Assembly: GCF_019890615.1 (NCBI RefSeq) | Contig: NZ_JAINVZ010000027.1 | Coordinates: forward strand, 19,022 to 83,021 | DNA: 64,000 nt | Source: Streptantibioticus parmotrematis | Lineage (GTDB): Bacteria; Actinomycetota; Actinomycetes; Streptomycetales; Streptomycetaceae | Direction of reading: 5' to 3' | Part shown: positions 49,203-57,083 of the stretch, in pieces | How positions within the stretch are numbered: position 1 is the stretch's first letter | Layout: each line of letters begins with the position of its first letter | The notes under the pieces: model-generated | Seen by the model: only the letters and a program-made list of their open reading frames with translations | What the model was told of the DNA's origin: nothing | Databases searched by the model: none | Position numbers and translations under genes: made by a program

Positions 49203-49299
49203 GGAACCAGTGCACCGCCGACACACGTGGTCACGCAACGTGCGCGCCGTCACACCCTCGGGCCGGTGACCGGCGGCGGTACCCGTCAGTACATTGGCC

Positions 49300-49313
49300 T
49301 TAACCCTCGTTAA
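49300..49313. promoter_or_regulatory. 14-bp dyad between mce and the thiolase gene
   Basis: TTAACCCTCGTTAA (perfect 5-bp arms TTAAC/GTTAA) lies 25 nt before the thiolase ATG. It matches the dyad before the 3-hydroxybutyryl-CoA dehydrogenase gene in 12 of 14 positions after reverse complementing. Confidence 0.55.
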
Positions 49314-49338
49314 CTCCCTTACGCAAAGGGGCCGCGCC

Positions 49339-50538
49339 ATGACCAGCCAGGCACGCACGTCCGTGATCGTCGCAGGTGCCCGTACGCCGATGGGCCGCCT
49401 GCTCGGCAGTTTGCGCACCTTCTCCGGCGCCGACCTCGGAGGGGTCGCCATCAAGGCGGCGCTGGACCGGGCCGGGATCGGCGGCGACCAGGTGCAGTAC
49501 GTGATCATGGGCCAGGTCCTCCAGGCGGGCGCGGGCCAGATCCCGGCCCGTCAGGCGGCCGTCAAGGCGGGCATCCCGATGTCGGTGCCGGCGCTGACCG
49601 TCAACAAGGTCTGCCTCTCCGGCCTCGACGCCATCGCGCTGGCCGACCAGCTCATCCGGGCCGGCGAGTTCGACGTCGTCGTCGCGGGCGGCCAGGAGTC
49701 GATGACCAACGCGCCGCACCTGCTGCCGAAGTCCCGCGAGGGCTACAAGTACGGCGCGGTCGAGATGCTCGACGCGATGGCGCACGACGGCCTCACCGAC
49801 GCGTTCGAGAACATCGCGATGGGCGAGTCCACCGAGAAGCACAACACCCGCCTGGGCATCAAGCGCGCCGACCAGGACGAGATCGCCGCGCTGTCGCACC
49901 AGCGGGCCGCCGCCGCGCAGAAGAACGGCCTGTTCGAGGCGGAGATCACGCCGGTCGAGATCCCGCAGCGCAAGGGCGAGCCGGTGGTCTTCAGCAAGGA
50001 CGAGGGCATCCGCGCGGAGACCACCGCCGAGTCGCTCGGCAAGCTGCGCCCGGCGTTCACCAAGGACGGCACGATCACCGCCGGCACCTCCTCCCAGATC
50101 TCCGACGGCGCCGCCGCCGTCGTCGTGATGAGCAGGGCGAAGGCGGAGGAACTCGGCCTGGAGTGGATCGCGGAGATCGGCGCGCACGGCAACGTGGCGG
50201 GCCCCGACAACTCCCTCCAGTCCCAGCCGTCCAATGCCATCCAGCACGCCCTGCGCAAGGAGGGCCTGGCCGTCGGCGACCTGGACCTGATCGAGATCAA
50301 CGAGGCGTTCGCCGCGGTCGCCGTCCAGTCGATGAAGGACCTCGGCGTGACACCCGAAAAGGTGAACGTCAACGGTGGTGCGATCGCCCTGGGTCACCCC
50401 ATCGGCATGTCCGGCGCCCGTATCGTCCTGCACCTGGCGCTGGAGCTGCGGCGCCGGGGCGGCGGCGTGGGCGCGGCGGCGCTGTGCGGCGGTGGCGGCC
50501 AGGGCGACGCGCTGATCGTCCGGGTGCCGCGCGCCTGA
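49339..50538 (+). CDS. Acetyl-CoA C-acetyltransferase (thiolase), 399 aa
   Basis: Condenses two acetyl-CoA to acetoacetyl-CoA or runs in reverse. The acyl-Cys is C92 ([11 protein letters not shown]), the catalytic His is in [17 protein letters not shown], and the second Cys is in [12 protein letters not shown]. The length is normal for a biosynthetic-type homotetramer. ATG at 49339 has AAAGGGG about 8 nt upstream. meaB follows after 53 nt. A TTAAC dyad upstream suggests shared control with the dehydrogenase at 30.5 kb. Confidence 0.95.
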   Translation: MTSQARTSVIVAGARTPMGRLLGSLRTFSGADLGGVAIKAALDRAGIGGDQVQYVIMGQVLQAGAGQIPARQAAVKAGIPMSVPALTVNKVCLSGLDAIALADQLIRAGEFDVVVAGGQESMTNAPHLLPKSREGYKYGAVEMLDAMAHDGLTDAFENIAMGESTEKHNTRLGIKRADQDEIAALSHQRAAAAQKNGLFEAEITPVEIPQRKGEPVVFSKDEGIRAETTAESLGKLRPAFTKDGTITAGTSSQISDGAAAVVVMSRAKAEELGLEWIAEIGAHGNVAGPDNSLQSQPSNAIQHALRKEGLAVGDLDLIEINEAFAAVAVQSMKDLGVTPEKVNVNGGAIALGHPIGMSGARIVLHLALELRRRGGGVGAAALCGGGGQGDALIVRVPRA

Positions 50539-50591
50539 GTGCGGGCACCGGTGGCGGGGCGCGGGCAGGAAGACCCTAGGTGAGGAGCACA

Positions 50592-51554
50592 GTGGACGTA
50601 TCGACCCTCGTCGCGCAGGCCAGGGAGGGCAGGCCGCGGGCCGTGGCCCGGCTCATCAGCCTCGTCGAAGGCGCCTCCCCGCAGTTGCGCGAGGTCATGT
50701 CCACCCTCGCCCCGCACACCGGCAACGCCTACGTGGTGGGCCTGACCGGCTCGCCCGGCGTCGGCAAGTCCACCACGACCTCCGCCCTGGTCACCGCGTA
50801 CCGCAAGCGCGGCAAGCGGGTCGGCGTGCTGGCGGTGGACCCCTCCTCGCCGTTCTCCGGCGGCGCGCTGCTGGGCGACCGGGTGCGGATGAGCGAGCAC
50901 GCCTCCGACCCCGGCGTCTACATCCGCTCCATGGCGACCCGCGGCCACCTCGGCGGGCTGGCGTGGGCGGCGCCGCAGGCGATCCGGGTGCTGGACGCGG
51001 CCGGGTGCGAGGTGATCCTCGTGGAGACGGTCGGCGTCGGGCAGTCCGAGGTGGAGATCGCGGCGCAGGCCGACACCAGCGTGGTGCTGCTCGCGCCGGG
51101 CATGGGCGACGGCATCCAGGCCGCCAAGGCGGGCATCCTGGAGATCGGCGACGTCTACGTGGTCAACAAGGCCGACCGGGACGGCGCCGACGCCACCGCC
51201 CGCGAGCTCAACCACATGCTGGGCCTGGGCGAGTCGCGCGGCCCCGGCGACTGGCGGCCACCGATCGTCAAGACGGTCGCCGCCCGCGCGGAGGGCGTCG
51301 ACGAGGTGGTCGAGGCGCTGGAGAAGCACCACGCCTGGATGGAGGAGCACGACGTGCTCACCGCCCGCAGGCGGCGCCGCGCGGCCCAGGAGGTCGAGAA
51401 CATCGCGCTGACCGCCCTGCGCGCCCGCATCGGCGACCTGCACGGCGACCGCCGTCTCGACGCCCTGGCCGACGGCGTGCTCGGGGGCACCCTGGACCCG
51501 TACACGGCCGCCGACGAACTCGTCGCGGGCCTGACGGCCCAGGACGAGGCCTGA
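50592..51554 (+). CDS. meab: MeaB, methylmalonyl-CoA mutase-associated GTPase, 320 aa
   Basis: A G3E-family GTPase that gates loading of adenosylcobalamin and protects B12 acyl-CoA mutases. Walker A GSPGVGKST lies at 53-61, VDPSSPFSGGALLGDRVRM is the family hallmark, VETVGVGQSEVE is switch II, and NKAD gives guanine specificity. The C-terminal helical dimerisation arm ends at about residue 320. GTG at 50592 is preferred to GTG at 50580 because GGTGAGGAG precedes it. It probably shares an mRNA with the thiolase gene. Confidence 0.95.
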   Translation: MDVSTLVAQAREGRPRAVARLISLVEGASPQLREVMSTLAPHTGNAYVVGLTGSPGVGKSTTTSALVTAYRKRGKRVGVLAVDPSSPFSGGALLGDRVRMSEHASDPGVYIRSMATRGHLGGLAWAAPQAIRVLDAAGCEVILVETVGVGQSEVEIAAQADTSVVLLAPGMGDGIQAAKAGILEIGDVYVVNKADRDGADATARELNHMLGLGESRGPGDWRPPIVKTVAARAEGVDEVVEALEKHHAWMEEHDVLTARRRRRAAQEVENIALTALRARIGDLHGDRRLDALADGVLGGTLDPYTAADELVAGLTAQDEA

Positions 51555-51605
51555 GCCGTCGGGCACCGGAAGCGGCCCGACCCCGGGCCGCCCGGCGCGC
51601 GACAG

Positions 51606-51653
51606 CGCGTCAGGCCCTCGGCCGCACCGCGCGTCAGACCCTCGGCCGCACCG
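51606..51653 (+). repeat. 24-bp tandem duplication
   Basis: CGCGTCAGRCCCTCGGCCGC plus ACCG occurs twice in tandem (51606-51629 and 51630-51653). The second copy covers the 3' end and stop codon of the marR gene, so the stop region has been duplicated without altering the protein. Confidence 0.85.
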
Positions 51654-52110
51654 ACCGCAGCCGTTTGGCGACCGGCGTCAACGCCCTTTGCAGGGACTCC
51701 AGTTCGTCCCGGGTGAGCAGGTCGATGAAGTACTCCCGCACCGACGCCACGTGGTGCGGCGCCACCTTCGTCATCGTCTCCCAGCCGTGGTCGGTGAGGA
51801 CCGCGAACAGGCCGCGCCGGTCGGACTCGCAGTTCTCCCGCCGCACCAGCCCCGCGTTCTCCATCCGGGTGATCTGGTGGGACAGCCGGCTCTTGGACTG
51901 GAGCGTGGACCGTGCCAGGTCGCTCATCCGCATCTGCCGGTCCTCGGCCTCCGAGAGGTTCACCAGGATCTCGTAGTCGTTGTAGGTCAGGCCGAAGGGC
52001 TGAAGGTCCCGTTCGAGCTGGTAGGTGAGCAGCCGGGACACTTCCAGATGGGTACGCCAGGCGCGCTGTTCGTCGTCGTCGAGCCAGCGCGGCGCCTTCT
52101 CGGTCTCCAT
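51634..52110 (-). CDS. MarR-family transcriptional regulator, 158 aa
   Basis: A winged-helix dimer. The DNA-recognition region is RMRMSDLARSTLQSKSRLSHQITRMENAGLVRRENCESDRRGLFAVLTD, with the wing Asp-Arg-Arg-Gly typical of MarR. ATG at 52110 (METEKAPRWLDDDEQ) matches the family start as I recall it; an in-frame TTG lies 18 nt upstream. No ribosome binding site is seen for either. CCAATTGG at 52125-52132 directly upstream is a perfect palindrome and could be its operator. The ligand is unknown. It lies downstream of the AIM24 cluster on the same strand. Confidence 0.9.
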   Translation of the reverse strand: METEKAPRWLDDDEQRAWRTHLEVSRLLTYQLERDLQPFGLTYNDYEILVNLSEAEDRQMRMSDLARSTLQSKSRLSHQITRMENAGLVRRENCESDRRGLFAVLTDHGWETMTKVAPHHVASVREYFIDLLTRDELESLQRALTPVAKRLRSVRPRV

Positions 52111-52197
52111 AACGTCAAGTCTGTCCAATTGGTTGAAACTCGGATTAATCGGAATGAGTTCGGCTACGTGATGCCTGCCGACAATTGTTCGACATTA

Positions 52198-52230
52198 CAC
52201 TCCGGAGGCTGCTCCTCACAATCCGGAGTG
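52198..52230 (-). terminator. Terminator of the AIM24 cluster
   Basis: A perfect 9-bp stem, CACTCCGGA (52198-52206) with TCCGGAGTG (52222-52230), has a 15-nt loop and overlaps the last codons of the final AIM24 gene. Confidence 0.6.
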
Positions 52231-52938
52231 GGGTTGTCCGGCCGGAACTCCGGGCTGTCGCGGCACCACGCCGGTGTCGATGTCGTCCATCAGCCGTTCG
52301 CTGGACTGGAGCAGCACCTGTCCGGCACCGACGAATTCGAATTGGTGCTCCTCGCCCGAGACCCCGCCGAGTCCGGTGAGCATCCGTACTCCGCCCAGCA
52401 CGCCGCGCAGATAGGCGTGGTCGTAGTGGTGGCAGGGCGAGGGGCAGTCCGCCCAGCCCACCAGGGCCTGGGGATCGACCCGGACCGGCGGTTCCACGAA
52501 GACCACCGCGCCGTTCGAGGCGGCCACGAACTTTCCCGTTCCGATGAGGGTGAGAAAACCCGGGATGATGGACTGTTTCAGCGACAGCCCCGGCTGGAAA
52601 GCCAGCAGATTGCCGGACCTGATGGTGAGATTGCCGTCCGCCAGGTCGTAGGAGTTGATGTCGAAGGCCCGGTCGGCGAGGAGCATCTTGCCCTGGCCCT
52701 GCGCCACCACCCAGTCCGCGGCGTGCAGCGGGGAATGGAAATTGACCGAGATCAGCCGGTCCAATGGGCCGTGCCCCAGACCGTGAAAGTCGATCCGTCC
52801 GTAGTAGGCGACCATTTTCCCGCGTTGCAGGAACCACTCGCCGTTCAGGTCCACGCTGAACGCGTATGGGTTGACGTTGTCGTCGCTCGGCAGCGTGTAC
52901 GGGTCGAGGACCACCGGCCCGCCCATGGCAGCGCTCAC
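52216..52938 (-). CDS. AIM24-family protein, copy 3, 240 aa
   Basis: A beta-helical AIM24/TRAP-like fold: GEWFLQRGKMVAYYGRIDF, GKMLLADRAFDINSYDL, LSLKQSIIPGFLTLIGTGKFVAASNGAVVFVEPPVRVDPQALVGWADCPSP. It is the longest and most divergent of three tandem copies and has a Cys-rich PSPCHHYDH segment. GTG at 52938 follows GGAGGAG; the end of the previous copy overlaps it by 4 nt. The function in bacteria is unknown. The mitochondrial namesake affects membrane architecture. Confidence 0.85.
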   Translation of the reverse strand: MSAAMGGPVVLDPYTLPSDDNVNPYAFSVDLNGEWFLQRGKMVAYYGRIDFHGLGHGPLDRLISVNFHSPLHAADWVVAQGQGKMLLADRAFDINSYDLADGNLTIRSGNLLAFQPGLSLKQSIIPGFLTLIGTGKFVAASNGAVVFVEPPVRVDPQALVGWADCPSPCHHYDHAYLRGVLGGVRMLTGLGGVSGEEHQFEFVGAGQVLLQSSERLMDDIDTGVVPRQPGVPAGQPHSGL

Positions 52939-53585
52939 AGCTTCTCCTCCGACGCCTGCACGTAGACCGCACCCTCACCCGTCAGCTCCAGCTGGAAGGT
53001 CTCGCCCGAACCGCGGCCGACCAGCTCGCGCCAGCCGACCGCCGCGGAGAGCCTGTTGCGCACCTCGCCGCGGTGCGCCACGTACGCCTGCGGATCGACG
53101 TGCACCGCGGCGCCCGGACGGATCGGCAGCTCGAACACGCCGCCGTGCGCCAGTACGGCCACCGCACCCGATCCGCTCAACGTGGTGGTGAACAGGCCCT
53201 GACCGGTGACCTGGCCGCGGATCACACCCATCACGCCGCCCTGGGAGCCCATGAACATCGTTCCCTGCCGCAGTCCGCCCTCGAAGGCCAGCAGCCGGTC
53301 GGACTCCACGTGGAGCGTCTCGCCGGTCAGCTCGATCACGTGCGCGTGGTGGCCGCCGTGCCCGAACATCACGCTGCCCGAGCCCTCCACGGTCATCAGC
53401 GGCGTCGCCTCGTTCGCCACCCGGCGGCCGATCATCGAGCCGATGCCGCCCTGGCCCCCGGTGATGCTCGGGGTGAACGTGACCTGCCCGGTGTACGCGA
53501 GCATCGCGCCGCGCTGGCTGAACAGCGGCCGCCCCGGCGCCACGTCGGCCCGCACCATCTTCGACGTCAGCTGGGTGAAGGCCAT
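52935..53585 (-). CDS. AIM24-family protein, copy 2, 216 aa
   Basis: Same fold as its neighbours: SQRGAMLAYTGQVTF, GQGLFTTTLSGSGAVAVLAHGGVFELPI, VHVDPQAYVAHRGEVRNRL and the C-terminal GSGETFQLELTGEGAVYVQASEEKL. The Gly-rich insertion ITGGQGGIGSMIGRRV may be a flexible loop. ATG at 53585 starts 1 nt after the copy 1 stop, so translation is coupled. No signal peptide or membrane helix is seen. Confidence 0.87.
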   Translation of the reverse strand: MAFTQLTSKMVRADVAPGRPLFSQRGAMLAYTGQVTFTPSITGGQGGIGSMIGRRVANEATPLMTVEGSGSVMFGHGGHHAHVIELTGETLHVESDRLLAFEGGLRQGTMFMGSQGGVMGVIRGQVTGQGLFTTTLSGSGAVAVLAHGGVFELPIRPGAAVHVDPQAYVAHRGEVRNRLSAAVGWRELVGRGSGETFQLELTGEGAVYVQASEEKL

Positions 53586-53586
53586 C

Positions 53587-54225
53587 TCAGACCTGCCCTC
53601 CGACCGTGGTGCGCTCGCTGGGCTGGACGTACACCAGCCCGTCGCCCTCGAAGCGGATCTGGAACGCCTCGCCGGACGCCTCGCCCGCGAACGTGCGCCA
53701 GTTGACGCCCGACTGGAAGTGCTGACGCAGGTTCCCGGTGTGCGCCACGTACGCGCCCGGGTCGACCTGGAGCGGGAACTGCGGGCTGACCCGCAGCACG
53801 ACCGCCGGGCCATCCGAGACCAGCGCCGCCTGCCCGGTGCCCTCCACGGTCGTGGTGAACAGCCCGTGCCCCTCGCTCGCCCCGCGCAGCCCGGTGAACG
53901 TCGTGCCCGTGCGCAACGTGGCCTCCGTGCACAGCAGGTTGCTCGCCTCGACGTACAGTTTCTCGCCGGTCAGCCGCACCAGGTTGACCTCGCTCGCCCG
54001 GTCCGCGAACCAGCAGACTCCGTGGCCCCTGACCTCCATCACCGTCATGCTCTCGCCGGTGATCCGCCGGGTCACGATGCCGCGCAGCCCGTCGCCGCCG
54101 CCGGTCAGCCGCTTGAAGGTCATCTTGCCGTCGTACGCGACCATCGCGCCGTTCTTCGCCTTCACCGCGTCGCCGGACAGGTCGACGGCGAGCACCCTGC
54201 TGCCCTGGAGCCGGAAGAGCGCCAT
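53587..54225 (-). CDS. AIM24-family protein, copy 1, 212 aa
   Basis: First of three tandem AIM24 genes: GAMVAYDGKMTFKRLTGGGDGLRGIVTRRITGESM, HGLFTTTVEGTGQAALVSDGPAVVLRVS, LQVDPGAYVAHTGNLRQHF and GEAFQIRFEGDGLVYVQPSERT. It is clearly homologous to copy 2 across its whole length. ATG at 54225 directly abuts the stop of the DUF2127 gene upstream (TAG then ATG), so all four genes form one operon. Confidence 0.87.
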   Translation of the reverse strand: MALFRLQGSRVLAVDLSGDAVKAKNGAMVAYDGKMTFKRLTGGGDGLRGIVTRRITGESMTVMEVRGHGVCWFADRASEVNLVRLTGEKLYVEASNLLCTEATLRTGTTFTGLRGASEGHGLFTTTVEGTGQAALVSDGPAVVLRVSPQFPLQVDPGAYVAHTGNLRQHFQSGVNWRTFAGEASGEAFQIRFEGDGLVYVQPSERTTVGGQV

Positions 54226-55008
54226 CTACGCCATGCTCCCGTCCCGCGCGGGCGCGCCCGCCGCGTGCTCGACCTCGAGCAGCGAGTCGCCGCGCCGCTC
54301 CCGCTCGAACGCCTTCGCGCCGCCGCGCAGCCCGAACAGCCGCTTGGCCAGCAGGATGTAGACCACGGCGAGCACGTTGAGCGCCAGCGTGGCGATCTTC
54401 AGGCCGCTGACCTTCTCGGTCAGCTCGTAGACCTCCAGCGGCAGGAACGCGGCGGTGGCCACCACCGTCAGGTACTCCGCCCAGCGCTTGGCGAGCCACA
54501 GCCCGACGCCCTCGACCAGCTCGATCAGCGCGTACGCCAGCAGCGCGGCGGCGACCCCGAGCAGCGTGGAGCGCTTGTAGGTGAACGTCTTGCGGATGGT
54601 GTCGACTATGGGGGAGTGGTTGACGTCGTAGTGGAAGTGCAGGGCGACCGGCCGGAAGACCGTCAGATCCTGCTCGAACAGCCGCTGCACCGCGTTCTGC
54701 GAGTTGCTGAACTTCCACACCGCCACCGCGACCAGCACGATGAAGACCCCGCGCACCACCCGCTCGACCGCCAGCAGCCGCAGGATCAGCAGGTCCCGCA
54801 GCGCCCGCCCGCGCGGCACCTCGGGCGCCCGGTCGGCCGGACCCGAGCCGTGCGGCTCGCCGAGCACGAAGTCACCGCAGCGCAGGCAGCGCCAGGCGTC
54901 ACCGTGCGCGGTCGACGCGTGCAGGCGCTCGCGCAGGCCGGCCTCGCTGGGCGCGTACGTCGTGTGACCGCGCCGGGCGCAGGTGCGGCGGTTCCAGTCG
55001 AGCTTCAT
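54226..55008 (-). CDS. DUF2127 membrane protein with N-terminal Cys motif, 260 aa
   Basis: An N-terminal C-x2-C element ([13 protein letters not shown], with an earlier RRTCARRGH) could bind zinc. About four membrane helices follow (near 75-95, 140-165, 172-190 and 205-225), with the DUF2127 pattern [20 protein letters not shown] and [22 protein letters not shown] at 55008 follows CGGGGGGACC. It heads the AIM24 operon, so the AIM24 proteins may act with it at the membrane. The function is unknown. Confidence 0.83.
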   Translation of the reverse strand: MKLDWNRRTCARRGHTTYAPSEAGLRERLHASTAHGDAWRCLRCGDFVLGEPHGSGPADRAPEVPRGRALRDLLILRLLAVERVVRGVFIVLVAVAVWKFSNSQNAVQRLFEQDLTVFRPVALHFHYDVNHSPIVDTIRKTFTYKRSTLLGVAAALLAYALIELVEGVGLWLAKRWAEYLTVVATAAFLPLEVYELTEKVSGLKIATLALNVLAVVYILLAKRLFGLRGGAKAFERERRGDSLLEVEHAAGAPARDGSMA

Positions 55009-55238
55009 CGGTCCCCCGGTGGGCTGTCGGCAGCGCCCCGGCCGGCGCCGGGGTCGCGTGCCGCTGATCACTTACAGCGACGATGCTAATGGTGACCACC
55101 GACACCCCTACCCCGTTCGGGAGCCCTGGGACCGGACTGCGACAATGGGGACGCTTGTGCATCGCTTCACAAAGACCGGGACCTGCCGGTACCGCCGTGG
55201 AGCCCCCCGCCGTGATCCTTCGGATATGAGGACCCCTC

Positions 55239-55586
55239 GTGGACGTGAAGACCGCCGCCGCCCTGCGCCGCCTGCGCATCATCTCCATCGCCGAGGCCAT
55301 CTCCTTCCTGGCCCTGCTGCTGCTCGGCACCGTGCTCAGCCGGGTCAGCAGCGTCAACCTGGTGATGCCGCTCGGCATGATCCACGGCGTGCTGTTCATC
55401 GCCTACGTGGTCCTGCTCGCCGACGTGTGGAACAAGGCCAAGTGGCCGATGAGCCGGGTGTGGTTGTTCCTGCTGTGGTCGGTGCTGCCGACCGGCGGCT
55501 TCTTCGGCGACCGGATGATCCGGCGCGAGGAGTCGGCCGGCCTGATCGCCGCCAGGGCCCGCAAGGAAGGCGTGGTCAACGCGTGA
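55239..55586 (+). CDS. DUF3817 membrane protein, 115 aa
   Basis: Three membrane helices: about 14-35, 42-62 and 76-95. The pattern [48 protein letters not shown] and [15 protein letters not shown] defines the family. GTG at 55239 has TATGAG 8 nt upstream, which may serve as a -10, or the overlapping GAGGAC as a weak binding site. Its last four bases overlap the start of the next gene. The function is unknown. A paralogue lies at 56.6 kb. Confidence 0.88.
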   Translation: MDVKTAAALRRLRIISIAEAISFLALLLLGTVLSRVSSVNLVMPLGMIHGVLFIAYVVLLADVWNKAKWPMSRVWLFLLWSVLPTGGFFGDRMIRREESAGLIAARARKEGVVNA

Positions 55587-55876
55587 TCGTCGCCTTCTCC
55601 GTCACCCCGCTCGGCGTCGGTGAGGACGTCGGGGAGTACGTGGCCGACGCCGTGCGGGTGGTCCGCGAGTCCGGGCTGCCGCACCGCACCGACGCGATGT
55701 TCACCTCGGTCGAGGGGGAGTGGGACGAGGTGATGGACGTGGTGCGGCGGGCGGTCGCCGCCGTCGAGGCCCGCGCCCCGCGCGTCTCGCTCGTCCTGAA
55801 GGCCGACATCCGCCCCGGCGTCACCGACGGCCTCACGGCCAAGGTGGAGACCATCGAGCGCCACCTGGCGGACTGA
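55583..55876 (+). CDS. MTH1187/YqgV family thiamine-binding-like protein, 97 aa
   Basis: A small ferredoxin-like fold: [62 protein letters not shown] and a C-terminal [10 protein letters not shown] motif. Relatives bind thiamine or hydroxymethylpyrimidine. The start GTG at 55583 overlaps the DUF3817 stop (GTGA), so the two are coupled; the pairing suggests that the DUF3817 protein may be a partner. Confidence 0.87.
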   Translation: MIVAFSVTPLGVGEDVGEYVADAVRVVRESGLPHRTDAMFTSVEGEWDEVMDVVRRAVAAVEARAPRVSLVLKADIRPGVTDGLTAKVETIERHLAD

Positions 55877-56010
55877 CGGCCCGGGTCCGTCCGCGTCCGT
55901 CCGCGCCCGTCCCGCTGTCCCGGCGGTCCCGTCGGTGCGGGAGTCCCGTCGTACGGGGAGTCGCGCTGTTCGAAGAGCGAGACGGACCCTCCCGGCATGT
56001 GACCGCCCGG

Positions 56011-56016
56011 TAGTCT
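56011..56016 (+). promoter_or_regulatory. -10 box for a leaderless marR gene
   Basis: TAGTCT lies 7 nt before the GTG at 56024, with no ribosome binding site between, so a leaderless transcript is likely. Confidence 0.5.
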
Positions 56017-56023
56017 CAGGTCC

Positions 56024-56533
56024 GTGCCGAAGCCGCTCAGCCTCCCCTTCGACCCGATCGCCCGCGCCGACGAACTGTGGCAGCGCCGCTGGGGCGCGGT
56101 GCCCGCGATGGGCGCCATCACCTCGATCATGCGCGCCCAGCAGATCCTGCTGGGGCAGGTGGACGCCGTGGTCAAGCCGTACGGGCTGACCTTCGCGCGG
56201 TACGAGGCGCTGGTCCTGCTCACCTTCAGCAAGGCCGGAGAGCTGCCGATGTCCAAGATCGGCGAGCGGCTGATGGTCCACCCGACCTCGGTCACCAACA
56301 CCGTCGACCGGCTGGTGCGCTCGGGCCTGGTCGACAAGCGGCCCAACCCCAACGACGGCCGCGGCACGCTCGCGTCCATCACCGACAAGGGCCGCGAGGT
56401 CGTCGAGGCGGCCACCCGGGACCTGATGGCGATCGACTTCGGCCTGAGCGCGTACGACGCCCAGGAGTGCCAGGAGATCTTCGCGCTGCTGCGCCCGCTG
56501 CGGATAGCCGCCGGCGACTTCACCCAGGAGTGA
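56024..56533 (+). CDS. MarR-family transcriptional regulator, 169 aa
   Basis: A winged-helix regulator with FARYEALVLLTFSKAGELPMSKIGERLMVHPTSVTNTVDRLVRSGLVDKRPNPNDGRGTLASITDKG. The recognition helix (HPTSVTNTVDRL) and wing (DGRGTLASIT) are intact. A 15-residue N-terminal arm with LPFDPIARADELW is conserved in a subset of actinobacterial MarR proteins. GTG at 56024 is supported by the -10 box. It precedes a DUF3817 gene and icmA and could control either. Confidence 0.9.
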   Translation: MPKPLSLPFDPIARADELWQRRWGAVPAMGAITSIMRAQQILLGQVDAVVKPYGLTFARYEALVLLTFSKAGELPMSKIGERLMVHPTSVTNTVDRLVRSGLVDKRPNPNDGRGTLASITDKGREVVEAATRDLMAIDFGLSAYDAQECQEIFALLRPLRIAAGDFTQE

Positions 56534-56613
56534 TCCGGGCACCCTCCGCGAGGGGCGCCCGGGCCCGTTACCACAAGGGTGGGGGCGGCGCGGAGGGCGT
56601 CAGGAACGCCGCG

Positions 56614-56619
56614 TACGCT
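56614..56619 (+). promoter_or_regulatory. -10 box for the second DUF3817 gene
   Basis: TACGCT lies 8 nt before the ATG at 56628 with no ribosome binding site, fitting a leaderless start. Confidence 0.45.
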
Positions 56620-56627
56620 CGTGCGCC

Positions 56628-56966
56628 ATGAAGTCTTCTGTCCTGACCCGGTACCGCGTGATGGCATATGTCACGGGTGTCCTGTTGATCCTCCTCACGC
56701 TCGCCTGCGTCGCCAAGTACGCGATGGACATCAACGCCGCGTACGTCTGGGTCGCCATCCTCGGCACCGCCCACGGCTGGCTCTTCGTGATCTACCTGGT
56801 CTTCGCCTTCGACATGGGCAGCAAGGCCAAGATGCCGTTCATCAAGCTGCTGTGGATCCTGCTGGCGGGCACCATTCCCACGGCCGCGTTCTTCGTCGAG
56901 CGCCGGGTCACCCGGGAGCTGGAACCGCTGGTCGACAAGGGGACGCCGGAACCGGTCGGCGTCTGA
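56628..56966 (+). CDS. DUF3817 membrane protein, second copy, 112 aa
   Basis: Three membrane helices. MAYVTGVLLILLTLACVAKYAM, AILGTAHGWLFVIYLVFAFDMGSKAKMP and LLAGTIPTAAFFVERRVTREL align with the copy at 55.2 kb. Compared with that copy the first helix is more hydrophobic and the C-terminus shorter. ATG at 56628 has a -10 box 8 nt upstream. The two copies flank a marR gene, suggesting a local duplication. The function is unknown. Confidence 0.88.
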   Translation: MKSSVLTRYRVMAYVTGVLLILLTLACVAKYAMDINAAYVWVAILGTAHGWLFVIYLVFAFDMGSKAKMPFIKLLWILLAGTIPTAAFFVERRVTRELEPLVDKGTPEPVGV

Positions 56967-57047
56967 GCCGCCGCCCCGGGCGCCCCGAGCCGGACCCGAG
57001 GCGCCCTGAGCCCTCCTCGATCCGCCGCGCCGCAACGGCCTCTGCCA

Positions 57048-57077
57048 TCGACATTTACTAGGACGTCCAAGTAAATT
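57048..57077 (+). promoter_or_regulatory. icmA promoter containing a 24-bp palindrome
   Basis: TCGACA (57048-57053), an 18-bp spacer and TAAATT (57072-57077) form a promoter ending 6 nt before the ATG. Between 57053 and 57076 lies a near-perfect palindrome, arms ATTTACT and AGTAAAT around the core GGACGTCC, broken only by an A-A pair. The dyad covers the spacer and the -10, as an operator of a TetR- or MarR-type repressor would. Confidence 0.7.
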
Positions 57078-57083
57078 GGTGGC

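Noticed and set aside
55009..55238. A gene in the gap between DUF2127 and DUF3817
   Set aside because: No frame with a binding site or plausible codon bias; it is probably the divergent promoter region.
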